The translations under genes and the position numbers were made by a program. A stretch of DNA of 64,000 nt from Zonotrichia leucophrys gambelii. Its lineage: Eukaryota > Chordata > Aves > Passeriformes > Passerellidae. The stretch spans positions 61,432,216-61,496,215 of the forward strand of contig NC_088171.1 of NCBI RefSeq assembly GCF_028769735.1, given 5' to 3'. Each line of letters starts with the position of its first letter. Position 1 is the first letter of the stretch. The notes under the pieces are model-generated. The model did no database searches, was not told where the DNA came from, and was given only the letters and a program-made list of their open reading frames with translations. Shown piece after piece: positions 22,822-35,950 of this stretch.

Positions 22822-25800
22822 GTCAATAATGCTCTATGAGCAGCAACTGTGTTCAAATATTGCTCTTTGCAGGAAAAAAAAAACAAAAACAACCAAACTT
22901 TACCTATTCTTGTGCTTATTTTGTCCATTACTACTACTATTATATAAGAATGCATTTGCATTGGTTTTGATCAAAATATCCTAATTCTCAGATCTTGACA
23001 TACATTATATTTTGATTTGTAAAGGGTTATTGGCATGAATTGCACTGTATAAGGCAGAACTCCACCTTTTCAATGTATCAAATATTATAAATCATCAGCA
23101 GGTATGAAATTTTCCTCAAGGCTTAAGCTACTTTACTGCCAAGACCTATGTCTCAGAAGCATAACCAGCCTTTGGTTATGGGCAGTGTCATCTCCTGCTT
23201 CAGTTCTCTTCTAGTATGTTTTGTATCTTCAGGTAATTACAGAGGCCCTTGAACATCATGCCAATGAACAGGGAGTGGGACAGAAATACCCTCTCCAAAA
23301 AATGAATTCGAGGCTGCAGTAGGATTTTTTTTTACTGATAAAATTCCCACAAAATACTGAAGAATACACCCTTGCCATGTTAATTTTGGAAACACAAAAT
23401 CTTTACTGCGAGTTCCACCGTAAAAAGCCATGTGCACACTGGGTATGTATAATTAATGAAAACAGAGTGTGCATTGTGAACAATACAGGAACTGAGACAC
23501 ATTATGCACAGAACAATTTACCAGAAAAAAAATTGTGTCTTTGGCAAGCAAGCAAATTCATATTTTGATTTAAACCTTCATTTATCACCAGCAGTAATTC
23601 ACCTGTAAAAGTCTCAGTTTTGTGACTTTCCACTTTCTCATATGGCATTAAAAGAAAAGACTCAGTTCTTCTGGTTAACACACAGGGCACAAAATTATTC
23701 ATTAGACTATGAATCACAAAATATGACAGATGCCTGGCCGAGCATCCAAGGATGGAGTTAAAGGTCTTCCCTTATTTATACACAAGTCAATGTGGAATGG
23801 TGCCATAGGCTTTATCTAGACAAAGATTTAGAAGTGAGCTGTTAAAATGTCTTAGCTAAAGCATTTGTTAAAAGTCTTTTATTATTGTGTATCTACACTT
23901 TGATGCACCTTAAACTGATCAAAATGTAGCATGACAGGAAATGAATCTTAATCACGGGAAGAAGATGTATACCAGGGGATGCAAACCAGAATTCTAAAAT
24001 ACATTTGTCAGAACTTGATAGCTGAGGTTTTATTCCACGTCCACCTCCAAGTGATTGACTAGAAAAAGATATGGAATAGAAAGTTAAGTACTATTTACGC
24101 AAATGATCAGCTAGAATCTCCAATCTTTCTTACATCAAAGTTGAAGCAATAAGTCATCACCCCATGTCATGTTAATTTAAGCTACAATGCTCCCAGTTAC
24201 CTATAAAGTAACCCTACCAAGAAAGAACAAAAGGAGAAAAAATTCTATATATGAAGTTAAAGCATATTAAATCAAGAAAACCAAAAGAAATCTTTCCAAA
24301 TTAGATGACACTTAAAAAATTAAATATGAAGCATTAAGAATGAAGTAAGTCCTTTGGCCCAGAAAACTGAACTATGCTCTTTGAAAGACAAAATTAATTT
24401 AAAAATACCGAAACCTCCCATATTAACCACATTTCACTTTTCTTTACTAAAATCACAACAATGAGGTTATTTGGATAACAATAACCCATGCTCTATAAAT
24501 TTCCTGGCCAACAGTGGTAAAAGGATGGTACCACGGGTTTGCCTGACTGTTAAGAAATAATGTGCAACATAATGGTGTGTGCACATCAGAGGGCAAAGCA
24601 GACATATGTCAGTGTATAATGTAAAACTGAACTAAAATTATTTGATAAGTGATGGCATCATGTTCACCACCATTGTTGTCTGTAGAGAATTAGGTATCCA
24701 ACCAGCCAAAAACATTTCTGTTTTATTAAAGACACATATCCATGAATTTGCATATGTATCAGTACGTATCTCAAAACCCGGGTCTTAAAAACAGGAAGAA
24801 TGTTAGCAGTAGCCAGACCAATCCATCTGTAAAATTGTGTCTGAATCTTCACCTCCTATTGATGGAGTTGTGTTATTTACTTCGGCCTGCAAGTCCATTA
24901 AATAGGCTATCAGTTCTATTTCTAGTGTGTACCCTTGGACTGAGGCACTCACAGTGACTCAGGCAGGAGTGGGACAATTAAAAAGAGGAGGTCTTCTGTC
25001 AAGGGAGGTTTTTTTGTGACACACAAGTTGCAAAGAAATGCTAACACAGCAAACAAACAAGCACAAATAATTCCTCAGGTCTGGAATTGAAAATGAAAGC
25101 AATGCCATTCTCATAGTGGGAAGACACATTTATTATTTCAATATGGAATTTATGGCGGTTAATGGATGAAGACTGAGAGAAAAAAAATCAATAGAGTCAT
25201 GCATGTATTCCATTTGATAGATGTGGAGTCTACTCTAAGCAAGGACAGAAAACTGGGAAACATTTTAAATTTTTTAATAGTTTGAAAAACAGTAACTGAT
25301 TATTATGAGTTTTTACTCATGGAAATTAACTAATTAACTAGAGGATGTCATCAACCAGAATCAGAATGGGGAAACAAAAAGCAAGGCAGCTTCCCGTCTG
25401 TAAATAGCCCTTATTCATCTTTTATTCATTCCTTTTATAACACAATCTGCAGTCAGTACAAATTTACTAGCATTAGGGAAAAACAAAAAATGTCCTGTTT
25501 CCTCACCATTGCCCATACTTCACCTTTTCCCTATAAAGAAGACACAATGAAAACTCATACAGTTTATGACATTCCCCTTGCAAACTCAGAACAGTAAAAG
25601 TCTGCCCTTCTTACTGGCTTATGTGTAGTGTAATTGTTTGGCTAAGGCTCTAATCAACAAATATTGTGTTTCTTCCAGGTGAACATCAAGGCAACTGGTC
25701 TCTTTAATATGTTCTTTGGAAGAATCAGAACATGGGTAGAAAAATGTCAAGAGAGAAACCTAAACCTAGGCCAGGCAGTAAAACTCCCCAGGGGAAAATC

Positions 25801-27741
25801 ATGTTTATTAAGTTACTCCTTTTGCTCAGTAAAGGTTAGCAAGCATTTCAATGAATTTTCTTTTGGGTTAGATAAAGCTGGAAAAGGACTGGATGTGATA
25901 CCACTTGACAGGGCTTGATTTTCAGATGGAAGCTACAGTATTATTTTGGACTCTCTCGCTTTCAATCTTGATTTACAATAATAAAACAATATCTCCATAA
26001 TTGTTTTTCAAACAACTTTTAAAAAGTTATTTTATTTCTGGAGAAATTTACACTGAAGTTTGTCCAATGTTCCATCATTAGATGTGAATCTAGAGCAGGC
26101 TGACAATGACAACTGCCATGACATCTGCAACTGTGGGGTACTGCAGAAAATTGCTTCTGCTTAACCCTTAAAAGAACTAAATCGTCTACTTATTTTTTCA
26201 AGCCTTAGAAAAGTACATTCCTGTGAGTGGTTCATTGTGTTCCTCTAGGAAAATAAATCCACTGAGTATTTACAGAGAGATGCATTCTATGGATGATCCA
26301 GCATCTCATTAAGTTGATTTTACCCCATACTGCTCTGGCGCAGAGGCTCTCACAAACAACATTTTCAATACTCTGCTCTTCAGCTCTCATCACAATCTTA
26401 AACTAGGTCACCTGGAATGATGGTGTGGCACAAAAACAAATAGATCAGATCCAATTTCTCCTTTTCTTAAGTATCTGATATTAACACGTATCTTCCTTAC
26501 AAAGGAAAATTTAAGAGCAAAAACAAAAAAAAAGTTTTCAATAGCTGGTTCCTCAAAACAAGCTCAGGTTGACAATGAGTGACAGTGACTGCCAGTCAAG
26601 GGCTGTTCAATAGGTTTGCATCACCAAAGCTCTAATTTTGAGCAGAGCAGGGCACAGATTTCCACCTCAGGGGGCTAAGGAACTGCGGCTGGAATGGCTC
26701 TGGCACATGAACAATCTCTACTCGCGACAGGGAAGCTCCAGGTCAGGGCTGAGGTCACTTCTGTTGAGGCAGAGAGCAGCAAGACCTATTCTTAGCACAC
26801 ATGAGCTGACATTTGGTAAAACTGTCACAAAGACAAGGGAGTATGAGAATACTTTGCCAAGAGGCCAAGAGCCACGTCACCCTGCTAACTCATATTACAA
26901 CTACAGTTTACCTCATGTTAATTACTGCACATTAGCCAAGGTGTAGGGAAAAATACATCCATTATCCAGGGAAGACAAGGCAGCTAAAAAGTAATGATAA
27001 AATGGACTTGCTATGACATTGGCCATATTTAATTTATTTTATGAACAAAAACCCTAACATTTCAAGGGACATCAAACTAATAGTAATGGTGAACTTATGA
27101 TCAATCCATAGGAATGCAGACTTAACAGCTGGCATCTTGGAAAAAAAAAATGTTTTGACCTTGCTTTAGTATTTTGCTTTCTAAAACACACCCAAAAATT
27201 TGCTTTAAATGGATAGCCATTATCACCAATGTTATTTATTTTAGCTATCTCACTCTTGCTAAGCAGGCAAACCTTCAGGGAGTGGGAGAGGGACAGGAAG
27301 AAAAAGATAAAGGAAGAACAAATAGAAGCAAAGTAAGCAATAAAATATTGAACAAGGACTACTACAGAAAATTGCCAAAGATGAAATTAAATTAGTGCTA
27401 GGCACTGTTTGAATCATCAACACAACTAAATTCCAAGCTAGGTTCTGAAGCAAGGTCTCTGAATGAAAAAACAATCAGTTTGAATTCCTTGGCCTCCACC
27501 TGTTGTAAATAGTTCCAAAACACATGCCATCTTCTTTTCACCTATAACTTCTGCTGAGTTCAGTAGTGCAAAAAGTCTCATTATTGCAGCCGATAAGACA
27601 GAATTACGACTCTGGGTTTGACATAGTGGAGTGCCTCATTACTGTCACAGACATCACAGGATGCACCAGAGATTTCTTCGTCAAGGAGAAATAATGAGCT
27701 GTCCTGGCTCCACAGCCTTTTATAGCCTCCCAGATGTTTGC

Positions 27742-27765
27742 ATTTATTTATTTATTTATTTATTA
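27742..27765. repeat. (TTTA)n microsatellite
   Basis: Five to six uninterrupted ATTT/TTTA units. Simple repeat. Confidence 0.88.
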
Positions 27766-30700
27766 AATTTAAAACACCCCCAAACCTGTATCAACTAAGT
27801 AATGGAAAATAAACCTTTATCAGCATAAACCTGGTAAAGATCAAAATACTGAGATTGCTGACAAGGCACCGTAATGGAAATAATCTGTTTATTCAGCATT
27901 CTGTTTCAATAATATGGGATGCATTCAGATTCCTTCCACAATTCCCTCCTCATTAACATCCTGTCCAGTTTGCTGCAGGCCATGACGTAGACTCTGATAA
28001 TAGTTTTGGCATATGTTTCCTAAGGAAAGGCCCAGGCACCCTTCTCCTGGGCTGATGTCGATTGTGTTAATGCTGAAGGTGCATCTGCACCACCTCCTGC
28101 TGGGCCCAAGCCCCAGCACCCACGTGACCTGTCACTGTCACTTAATGCTGACCCCTGGAAATCGTGTACATATACTGCAGGCCTCTTCTGTACATGGGCA
28201 ATGCCTGCTTCTGTGTGAGTAGGCAGTCACACACACACCAGGCATGCATTCAAAGTGCACAGAAGAACTTATTATGTCTTGAAAAAGAAATCACCATGAA
28301 CCCCTGAAATCTTACTGGATGGGCAAAAATATCTCATGGAAAGGCAAGTTCTTTCAGTTCTATCATCCCAGAGCCTCATGCTGTATAACAGCCAGTGATG
28401 TAAAGCTGCTTTTTCAATTTTTAATTTTTCCTCCCCAAGAGAAGGGAGGGAAGTAGCATGTGTGTCATTTTAATGCAAAACCATAACAATCTTCAGCAGT
28501 GATAAGACAAAATGAGTTTCCAAACACATGAGATGCATCAGTTGGAGTGTTGATCCTCAATAAACACAACCAGAGATAAGTAGTCAAACACTCCTCTTTG
28601 GCCTCTTCATCAGCAAATTAAACAGTGCCAAGAAGCAAACCCAGACAGTAGATTTTAATTGTCTCTGCTGTTCAGTTATTAGACAAGTTCTTGGCACAGG
28701 TTTGGCAGACTCCCCAGCACCACAGGGGAAAAGCACAACCCAGAGATAAATCCCGTAAGACTGGATGTGGTCACCTTCTTTTGGAGGGTAAGAGCCGTAT
28801 GATTTCATCATGGGCTGTCCGTATCCTAAGTGCCAGAGGATACTCCCAGGCAAGTTTAACTTCTTAGCTCAGACACAGTCTTCCTGTCCACTGTCAAAGC
28901 AGAGCCTTGGTCTGATATAGGTACCAAATCTCTTTCAGGCATGGGACAACATCACAGTATTGTTATTTCAGACTAGAATTTTATTACTTTCCCTATTAAG
29001 TAAAACAAACTGAGCTCCATCAAACAGTTCTGCGAATAGTTAATGGGACAATATGTAGAACAGCAAGAATTTGCTGCATCAAATGTAATCCTTACCCAGC
29101 ATTCTCAAAAGATGAAGTAATAACAGCAAAACTGACTCTATAAATAACATCTAGAGGAATAGAAAGATGTCAAACACAACAAACCAAGCCTTGTCTTTTA
29201 AAAATAAGTATGGATAGACAACATACATGCAACTCACAACATCACAGAAGTTTCTGAGGTGTTGTATGTTATAAGCACACTGCCTATGTAGGCAGGCAGT
29301 GCATTTCTGCAGGGCCTAAAACCCCACTGAGGGAAAGCAAGATAGTTGCCAATGTCCTAAAACAGAGTCTAAAGAATGGAGTTCCTAGATGCTTCCAAAG
29401 GGATTTCTGGGAACCTGTTCACCCATGCTGCACATTCTCCCTAAAACCCATGAGAAGAAGCCAGAGTTTTACTCTGCAACAGTATCTATCATGCACTGCT
29501 CAACTAGAAAACACAGTAATCTCCACACAAAAATTACAGAAATTCAACAAAGAACCACCTAAACTCAATATTCTAGATGCAAGCAAAAGGAGGGGGAAAT
29601 GGAGAGTAAAGTGCGTCTCAGTATTTCACATTTTTCCCAGTCAAAAAACCTCAGCACAATTTCTGACCTCAATGCAGCTTTCACTTGTCTATGCCTGTGT
29701 CCCCTCAAAACTAAAGCTCTGAATTCTCATCTCCAACAAATAAAAGGATACCTTTTGGTACAAGTCAAAACAAGAGGTGACTTGACTGTCTCCTTCACAA
29801 ATTCTTCCTATAGAGTTGCATATCTTCACATTCTCTCATTACAGCAGTTAAGCAATTCAATAGGGCAACAGATTCTAGTTAAGTTGCCAATATTGATATA
29901 ACATCCTAATCTACACTCCTAATCTGTATTTACAGTGATTTAGTGTAGCATCAATACTAAACACAGCCAAAGTACAAATTCTCTCACTGCTGTTCCTTTC
30001 TTCAGTCAGTCATCCCCCTTTCCTCACCATGCCCTTCACGTGGGAGGTGAATATGCATTGCGAAACTTATCTTGAGATAAGACAAAGACAGGGCAAGAGC
30101 TAAAATCTGGCACAAAACCCTCCTAGAAAAACAAGCAGGATGGGCATTCTTTCCTAGTACTATCCATCTCAAGATTGCAGGGTTCTGAGGGTTGTTGATT
30201 TTGGTTTGTTTTTCCTAAAGTCCCATTTCATATAAGCCCATGTTCGACAACACCCTCGTGAACTGCTGACTTTTCTTAAAATGGCCATTTATTATCCCCA
30301 AAAGTAAAGCTCTTTTCAAGGAAAATGGTTGTTCCCTCATATCTATAATTTAGAAAGGAAATATGAGAACACAGACAGGAAAGAAAGTATGGGAAGCTAC
30401 AAAAGCAAAAATGTGTAAACTATAAGTAGAGAGTCTATATATAAATTCTAGACCAAAGTAAAACTCCTTATTTCAAAATACACCTCTCACAAGAGTACAT
30501 GTATTTTATTGGACAATATTCACTGCTCCTTGCAATACTGGACTCAAAGGACTTATAACTGGGAAATGTATTTTAGATTCAATAAAACATATACTCAGAA
30601 ACCAACAAGGTAGAGTACTGAAGTGAGTTAACTGCAAAGCATGGTAAAGACCTGGCCTCCTTTCGCCTTCATGCATGTTGCATCATCTCTGAGGTGGTAC

Positions 30701-31152
30701 TGAAAACTCAGTGTTGAAAGCCAGCCATGAGAGATGTCACTCGTTGATGCCTGTTTTGGTTACATTTCCCATCACCAAAAATACAGGGAATGTTCTCAGG
30801 CTCACAAAAAGGCAAGCAGAAGCCAGAGTTAAAAGTAGACTCCTTTTTCACCTCCCTTGCTTCACACTATTAATCTGAAAAACCGCAAGCTGTATGGGGA
30901 TCGAGTTATTATCCATCTACTTATTGCCTTCAGGTTGCTCCAAATTAAAAAGAAAGATTGTCAGCAGATGTACCCATCTACTCTGCCCCTTTTTCATGTC
31001 TACAACATTATTACGTTTACACCCATTACATTTACACACTATAGCCAAAGGTGTGCCAGTACTTCACAACCCAACCTTTTTTATTTTCCCTCACTTAAGA
31101 ACTCCAAGGTCAATAGTCAAGTTTAAAAAATCACACCATGATTCAACACCAC

Positions 31153-31167
31153 TTTTTTTTTTTTTTT
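31153..31167. repeat. T15 homopolymer
   Basis: Fifteen consecutive T. Simple repeat with no gene context. Confidence 0.85.
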
Positions 31168-31445
31168 AAGGGATGATCCAGAGATGTATTTTCTTGTGCT
31201 GCTGCACCTGGAATGCAGCAATTATGGCATAGATATCTCCCCAAGAGCTCTGTCATCTCCCACATCAGCTGTCTTTGCTGTAAGCACTGCAGTACCATGC
31301 CTCTGTTCTCTTGTCATCAAATGCATTTCACTTCTATGGATCTTAACATCCTACTAATCTTAAAGGAATTTTCAAAGGAAGCAGATACTAAAATGAGCAA
31401 CTCCTCCAGAAGTTTAATTACATCTATCCCAGTATCTTCTTTTGA

Positions 31446-31480
31446 ACACTTAAGACTGAATGCAATTCAGTCTTAAGTGT
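31446..31480. repeat. Perfect 16-bp hairpin with 3-nt loop
   Basis: ACACTTAAGACTGAAT (31446-31461) is followed by GCA and then its exact reverse complement (31465-31480). Sixteen uninterrupted base pairs around a three-base loop are very unlikely by chance in 64 kb. The stem is too short for a microRNA precursor, no T-run follows, and no terminal repeats of a larger element were seen. Confidence 0.9.
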
Positions 31481-31699
31481 GAAAATGGATGGAATTACTG
31501 GTCAGGGAGCAGGCTGTCACAAGCAGTAAATTGACTGTTTGAACAAACTAGGTACATAGAACAAACATAAATAATAATTATCAACACACCCTCCCATATG
31601 CCAAATCCACAATATCTCAAAGACACAACATAATTGATGGTGCAAACGTGATCTACTCTAAAATTTATTGGCAGCTCATATGGTGAAATTGCCAGATGA
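31481..31699. other. Unique AT-rich spacer
   Basis: AT-rich sequence between the hairpin and the CR1 fragment; nothing recognised. Confidence 0.5.
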
Positions 31700-32124
31700 T
31701 CAGAGATCTGGAACACCTCTCCTACAAGGAAAGGCTGAGAGTTGTTCAGTCCAGAGAAGAGAGCTTGTTACAGCCTTCCAACACCTTAACAGGTACAAAA
31801 ACCTCATGAAAACCTTAACCTTATAAAGAGAAGGGAAGAGAGACTTGTTATATGGGCAGATAGTGACAGGACAAGGGACAATGATTTCAAACTGAAAGAG
31901 GGCAGGTTTAATTAGGTATTAGGAAGAAATTATTTGCTGTGAGGGTGGTGAGGCACTGGTACAAGTCGCCCAGAGAGACTGTTGATGCCCATGGAAGTGT
32001 TCAAAGACAGGTTGGATGGGGCCCTGAGCAACCTGGTTTAGTGAAAGGTGTCCCTGTCCATGGCAGGTGGATTGGGACTAGATGATCTTTAAGGTCCTTT
32101 CCAACCCTAACAATTCTATGATTT
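31700..32124 (+). mobile_element. CR1 LINE, 3' end (sense)
   Basis: A 5'-truncated CR1 fragment on the plus strand. It starts in the 'ctggaacacctctcctacaagg' segment at about 31708-31729, where CR1 ORF2 ends and the UTR begins. It runs through the conserved order 'gtgacaggacaaggg', 'ttaggaagaaat', 'gtgaggcactgg', 'gatgatctttaaggtcctttccaaccc' blocks, and ends ATTCTATGATTT near 32124. It is better preserved than the fragment near 0.5 kb. It has no coding potential. Confidence 0.93.
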
Positions 32125-33872
32125 CATTTCATATCTATTTACAACATGAAAAATTGTGTACATATCTATAGGTATAGCACCTCAAACTCATGAACTCTTT
32201 GGCTTACCTATATCTTCATAAGCTTGTGGGCTAATTTGCAAGAGGCATAAAATGTAAAAGAAGAACCAGTCAAAATACATCCAGAACATTAACTTCAGGA
32301 CATCTGGGTGTAAGCTTTTCTCTGTTCACTCATACAAACATAGAGATTCATTACCAGTAACTGGTGATCATTCAGAAGCAGGTCAAAATTTCAGAAAAAT
32401 TTTTCCCATGCATGTATTTGAGTTATTTGATATTTTCTTAATGCAAATAATGAGATTTCTGACTTATATTTTTTTTTTTTCTAGCTGTACCTTGGTGGAC
32501 ACACTTCAAAGTATTGTTTTTCTTCTACCACTGAAACAAAATTCTTTGTGCAGAAAGAAATAAAGGTAGTAAAGATTATATCAGTTGTTCATTTCACAAT
32601 TCAACCAGAGCTATGCTACGGGGAAGTGAAGCTGAAGGTTAAATTTGGGAATGCAGCAGGACAACCTTTCAGCTGCAAATATTGAGGCAACTTCCTCATG
32701 AACACAAACTAGACATGACTTCATAAACACTAAAATATTATTTTAACCATGTGAGAAACAATTTAAACACAAAAAAAAGTCAGTATCATTTCCAAGATGG
32801 ACCAGTTGCTCTTATTCTTTCAAATCTACTTCGAAACACTCTCTTCCAGGCTCAGTTATTGAGTCCCCAGTGCTGAAGCATCCTTAAAAATCACTCAGTG
32901 CAATTAAAGAAGGTCCATGTTCTCCCATCAGAAGTGTCCTCACGCTAATAACGGCTCTGAATGGATTTGGAAAGCACTATCCAAGTTGGCATGCACTTTA
33001 CAGTAACACAGGCTTAGTTTATGCTAGTATTACATGAAATTATTCCAGGGCCCAGGAATGCAGATATGCACTCAGGTTTCCCCACACATGTGAATGCATT
33101 CACATACCTTCATTCTGAAATCCTCTTAGAGGACTTCAACAATTCATTTAAAAGGCTTTTTGAGATTTTCTGGTTTTCAATACACTTCAATCTCCCTAGT
33201 GATTATAATCAGCCCCAATGCACACAGCTATGTTGGTAGCACTGCTAAATCCCACTCACCAACTGCATGCTTTTTATCCTAACATGAGGTCAAAAGAACA
33301 GGCACCTGGATTTTGCACATTTTCAAGAAAATTTCCAAACATCGTTTGATGTTAACAAGACAAAAATATATATCTATATATGGATGTTAATATTGTGATT
33401 CCAGAATATGTTTCTAATATTTTATTTAAAACTCATAAAATTAAAATCTTACTGCTATACTTCTTGTCTTTGAATAGTGTTTCCTTTCTAAATTGTCATT
33501 GCCATTAAAACTAAATTAAACATTTACAACATGTTTTAGAGACATAAGGAAACAATTTATTTGTGCATACACTTTCATAGCAGGCACTCCTTGAAGAAAA
33601 ATTGGAAAAGAAAAGGCAGTATGATTCAATTTCATCATATCATTATTTACTAATTAATAAAATGCTCCCTCTGGATTCAAATACAGCTTTACGCAGTCAT
33701 TTTTTACTTTAAATAAGAAGCACTACTGCAGTATAAATTCAGTGCTTTTACACAAAGGTAAGGCCAAGATGCAATTTGTGCCACAATACGAAATGTGACT
33801 ACTAACAACATTATCATGTACAATTCAGTGAATGGCAGCACCCTTCGATCTTTGGTGCACCCAGCATTCCAA
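32125..33872. other. Unique AT-rich DNA, no gene seen
   Basis: Non-repetitive AT-rich sequence between two CR1 copies of opposite orientation. An octamer is at 32441-32448, a T12-type run near 32468 and alternating AT words near 33367-33380. No gene recognised. Confidence 0.55.
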
Positions 33873-35275
33873 ATCACAGAATCATAAAACAGTTGTGGCT
33901 GTGGTTATAAACAATCATCCAACACCCCTGACATGGGAAAGGACACCTTCTACTAGACCAGGTCTGTCAAACACTCATTCAACATGACTGTTGACAGAGA
34001 AGAAGCATCTACCAGCTCTCTTGCCAACTTTTTCCGCTGATTCATCATTCTCATAAAAAAATGTCTTCCTTAATATCTAATCCAAAGCCACCCTCCTTCA
34101 GTTCAAAGCTATTCACTCATGTCCAACCACTACAGGCCCTTGTACCAAGTCCCTCTTGAGCCCTGTTGTAGACTCCCCTTAGGTACTGGAAGGCTGCTCT
34201 AAGGTCTCCCCAGAGCCTTCTCCAGGCTGAACACCCTTTCAGCCTGTCTTCATAGGCGCTCCTGCCCTCTGATCATATTTGTGCTCCTCCTCTTGCTCGA
34301 ACAGGTCTGTATCATTCTTGTGCTGGGGACCACAGAGCTAGATGCAGCACTCCAGGTGGGATCTCATGAGACCAGAGTAGAGGGGCAGAACCCTTGAATG
34401 CGGTGTCCACACTTCTGTAGATGCAACCAGAATATGGTTGGTTTTGTGGGCTGCACAGGCTGCCAGCTCATGCTGAGCTTCATATCTATCAACACTCTCA
34501 AGTCCTTTTCCTCAGGACTGCTCTCAATCCATTCCTCAACCACTGTATTTGTGTCTTGAATTGCCCCAGTCTGGGTGGAGGATCTTACACTCGGCCTTTT
34601 TGAGCTTTGAGGTTAGCAAAGGCCCACCTCTTAAGCCGGTCAAGGCCCCTCTGGATGGCATCCCTTCCCTCCAGCACGTTGACTGCACTGGACATTCTGC
34701 TTGTTGGCAAACTTGCTGTTGGTGCACCAGTCCCGCTGTCCATGTCACTGACAAAGATGTTAAGCAGTGCTGGCTCTAGTACTGACTCCTGAGGAGAACC
34801 ACCCATCATTATCCTCCACTTGGGCATCAAGACATTGATTGCAGCACTTTGAGTGAAACTGTCCAGCCACTTCCTCATTCACCCCGTGATCAATCCATCC
34901 ATCAAATCTGTGCCTCTCCAATTTAGAGGATGTTATGTGGTATTGTGAAATGCTTTGCACAAGTCCAGGTAGATTACATCAGTTGCTCTCCCCTTACCCA
35001 CCAATATGGTAACCATGTCACAAAAGACCACCAAATTTGTCTGGCATGATTTTCCCTTAGTCAAGCCATGCTGGCTGCCACCAATCACCTCTTTATTTTC
35101 CTCATGACTTAGCACAGTTACCAGGAGGATCTTTCCCATGATCTTGCCAGGCACTAGGGTGAGACTGACTGTCCTGCAGTTCCTCAGGTCTTCCTTTTTG
35201 CCCTTTTATGTTTCCCCTTTTCCAGACAGTGACAACCATAACTTTTGAAATATGATGATCATTTGCAGTCATTTA
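33873..35275 (-). mobile_element. CR1 LINE, ORF2 reverse-transcriptase part plus 3' UTR (antisense)
   Basis: On the minus strand this is a long CR1 copy. Its 3' end lies at about 33873, where the complement of the terminal ATTCTGTGATT repeat appears. Reverse-transcriptase peptide segments are readable in two frames. Frame 34933-35154 (-) has [20 protein letters not shown] and [14 protein letters not shown], keeping the motif-A Asp. Frame 34585-34878 (-) has GSPQESVLEPALLNIF and LEGRDAIQRGLDRLKRWA. The segment that should carry the catalytic FADD motif (about 34700-34715) is frameshifted, and its codons in the other frame give FANK, so the enzyme is dead. The upper boundary is where the similarity becomes unclear; it could run to about 35500. 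Confidence 0.93.
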
Positions 35276-35950
35276 TTTGTAAATTTCCAAACTTTTCAGG
35301 TCCTTTTAAAGCCCTTCCCTGTCCCTTGTTGAAGTTACTCTGGTCCAATACTTTGAAATTAATGGACTGCAAAACAGACTGAGTGTGTGAGGTGACAGTA
35401 GAATGGACAGATATTGGGTGCAGAAGGTGACTGATGAGCTGAAGCAGTGGTCATCCTGTTGCACATCTGGACCCACGAGGTCCTGCACTTCAACTAGATG
35501 TGTTGGAGATACCATTATATTCTCCTCTCAAAGCATGTATTTGCTGCAGTACTAAGGCTGAGAAGACCAAAGATACTGAAGAGTCATCGCTGGACAGGAC
35601 ATCTTACTCACCCCACTACTCCAGTGACCCACAATTCAGTGATCCTGAGTTGGCCTTTGGGTAGCCCTAGGTCCTCTTCCCAGAAAAACCCTTCTGTTGA
35701 GGATATGTTGCCTATAATACCTTCCTCCCTGCTGCAACAAAGCCTCTGCTCCACGGGATTCGATGAGCTGCTTGAATTCCCTGCGCTTCACAAGGGGAGG
35801 GGGAGCTGTCCAGAAATGGTTGGCTCTTGGTTCTCTCAGAGGAAAGGAGGAGGAGGAGTAAAAACCCCACTGATCAGTCAGTAGTTTCTTTTTATTGACA
35901 GTGTGCAATATTCTTATAAATCTGTCACCTGCAGGACAAGACAATTACCT
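35276..35950. other. Unassigned block next to CR1, open on both strands
   Basis: I cannot place this 675-bp block. It could be the further 5' part of the antisense CR1, with the phrase near 35460-35490 faintly recalling CR1, or it could be unrelated unique DNA. A 128-codon frame on the plus strand (35498-35884) and a 102-codon frame on the minus strand (35636-35944) overlap each other, and neither gives a protein I recognise. The composition is GC-richer than the flanks with a G/A-rich segment around 35790-35860. Confidence 0.35.

Larger units (their letters stand above)
22822..31445. other. Unique AT-rich DNA, no gene seen
   Basis: About 8.6 kb with no recognisable gene or interspersed repeat. 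Landmarks are octamers at 22954-22961 and 24746-24753, a (TTTA)n microsatellite at 27742-27765 and a T15 run at 31153-31167. Open frames (e.g. 26638-26946 +, 102 codons; 29599-29901 +, 100 codons) overlap others and show no domain. The 27900-28220 segment is somewhat GC-richer with a 64-codon frame on each strand. Nothing supports a gene. Confidence 0.5.

Noticed and set aside
31446..31480. Hairpin considered as a microRNA precursor or terminator
   Set aside because: A 16-bp stem with a 3-base loop is too short and tight for a microRNA precursor, and no gene end or T-run follows.
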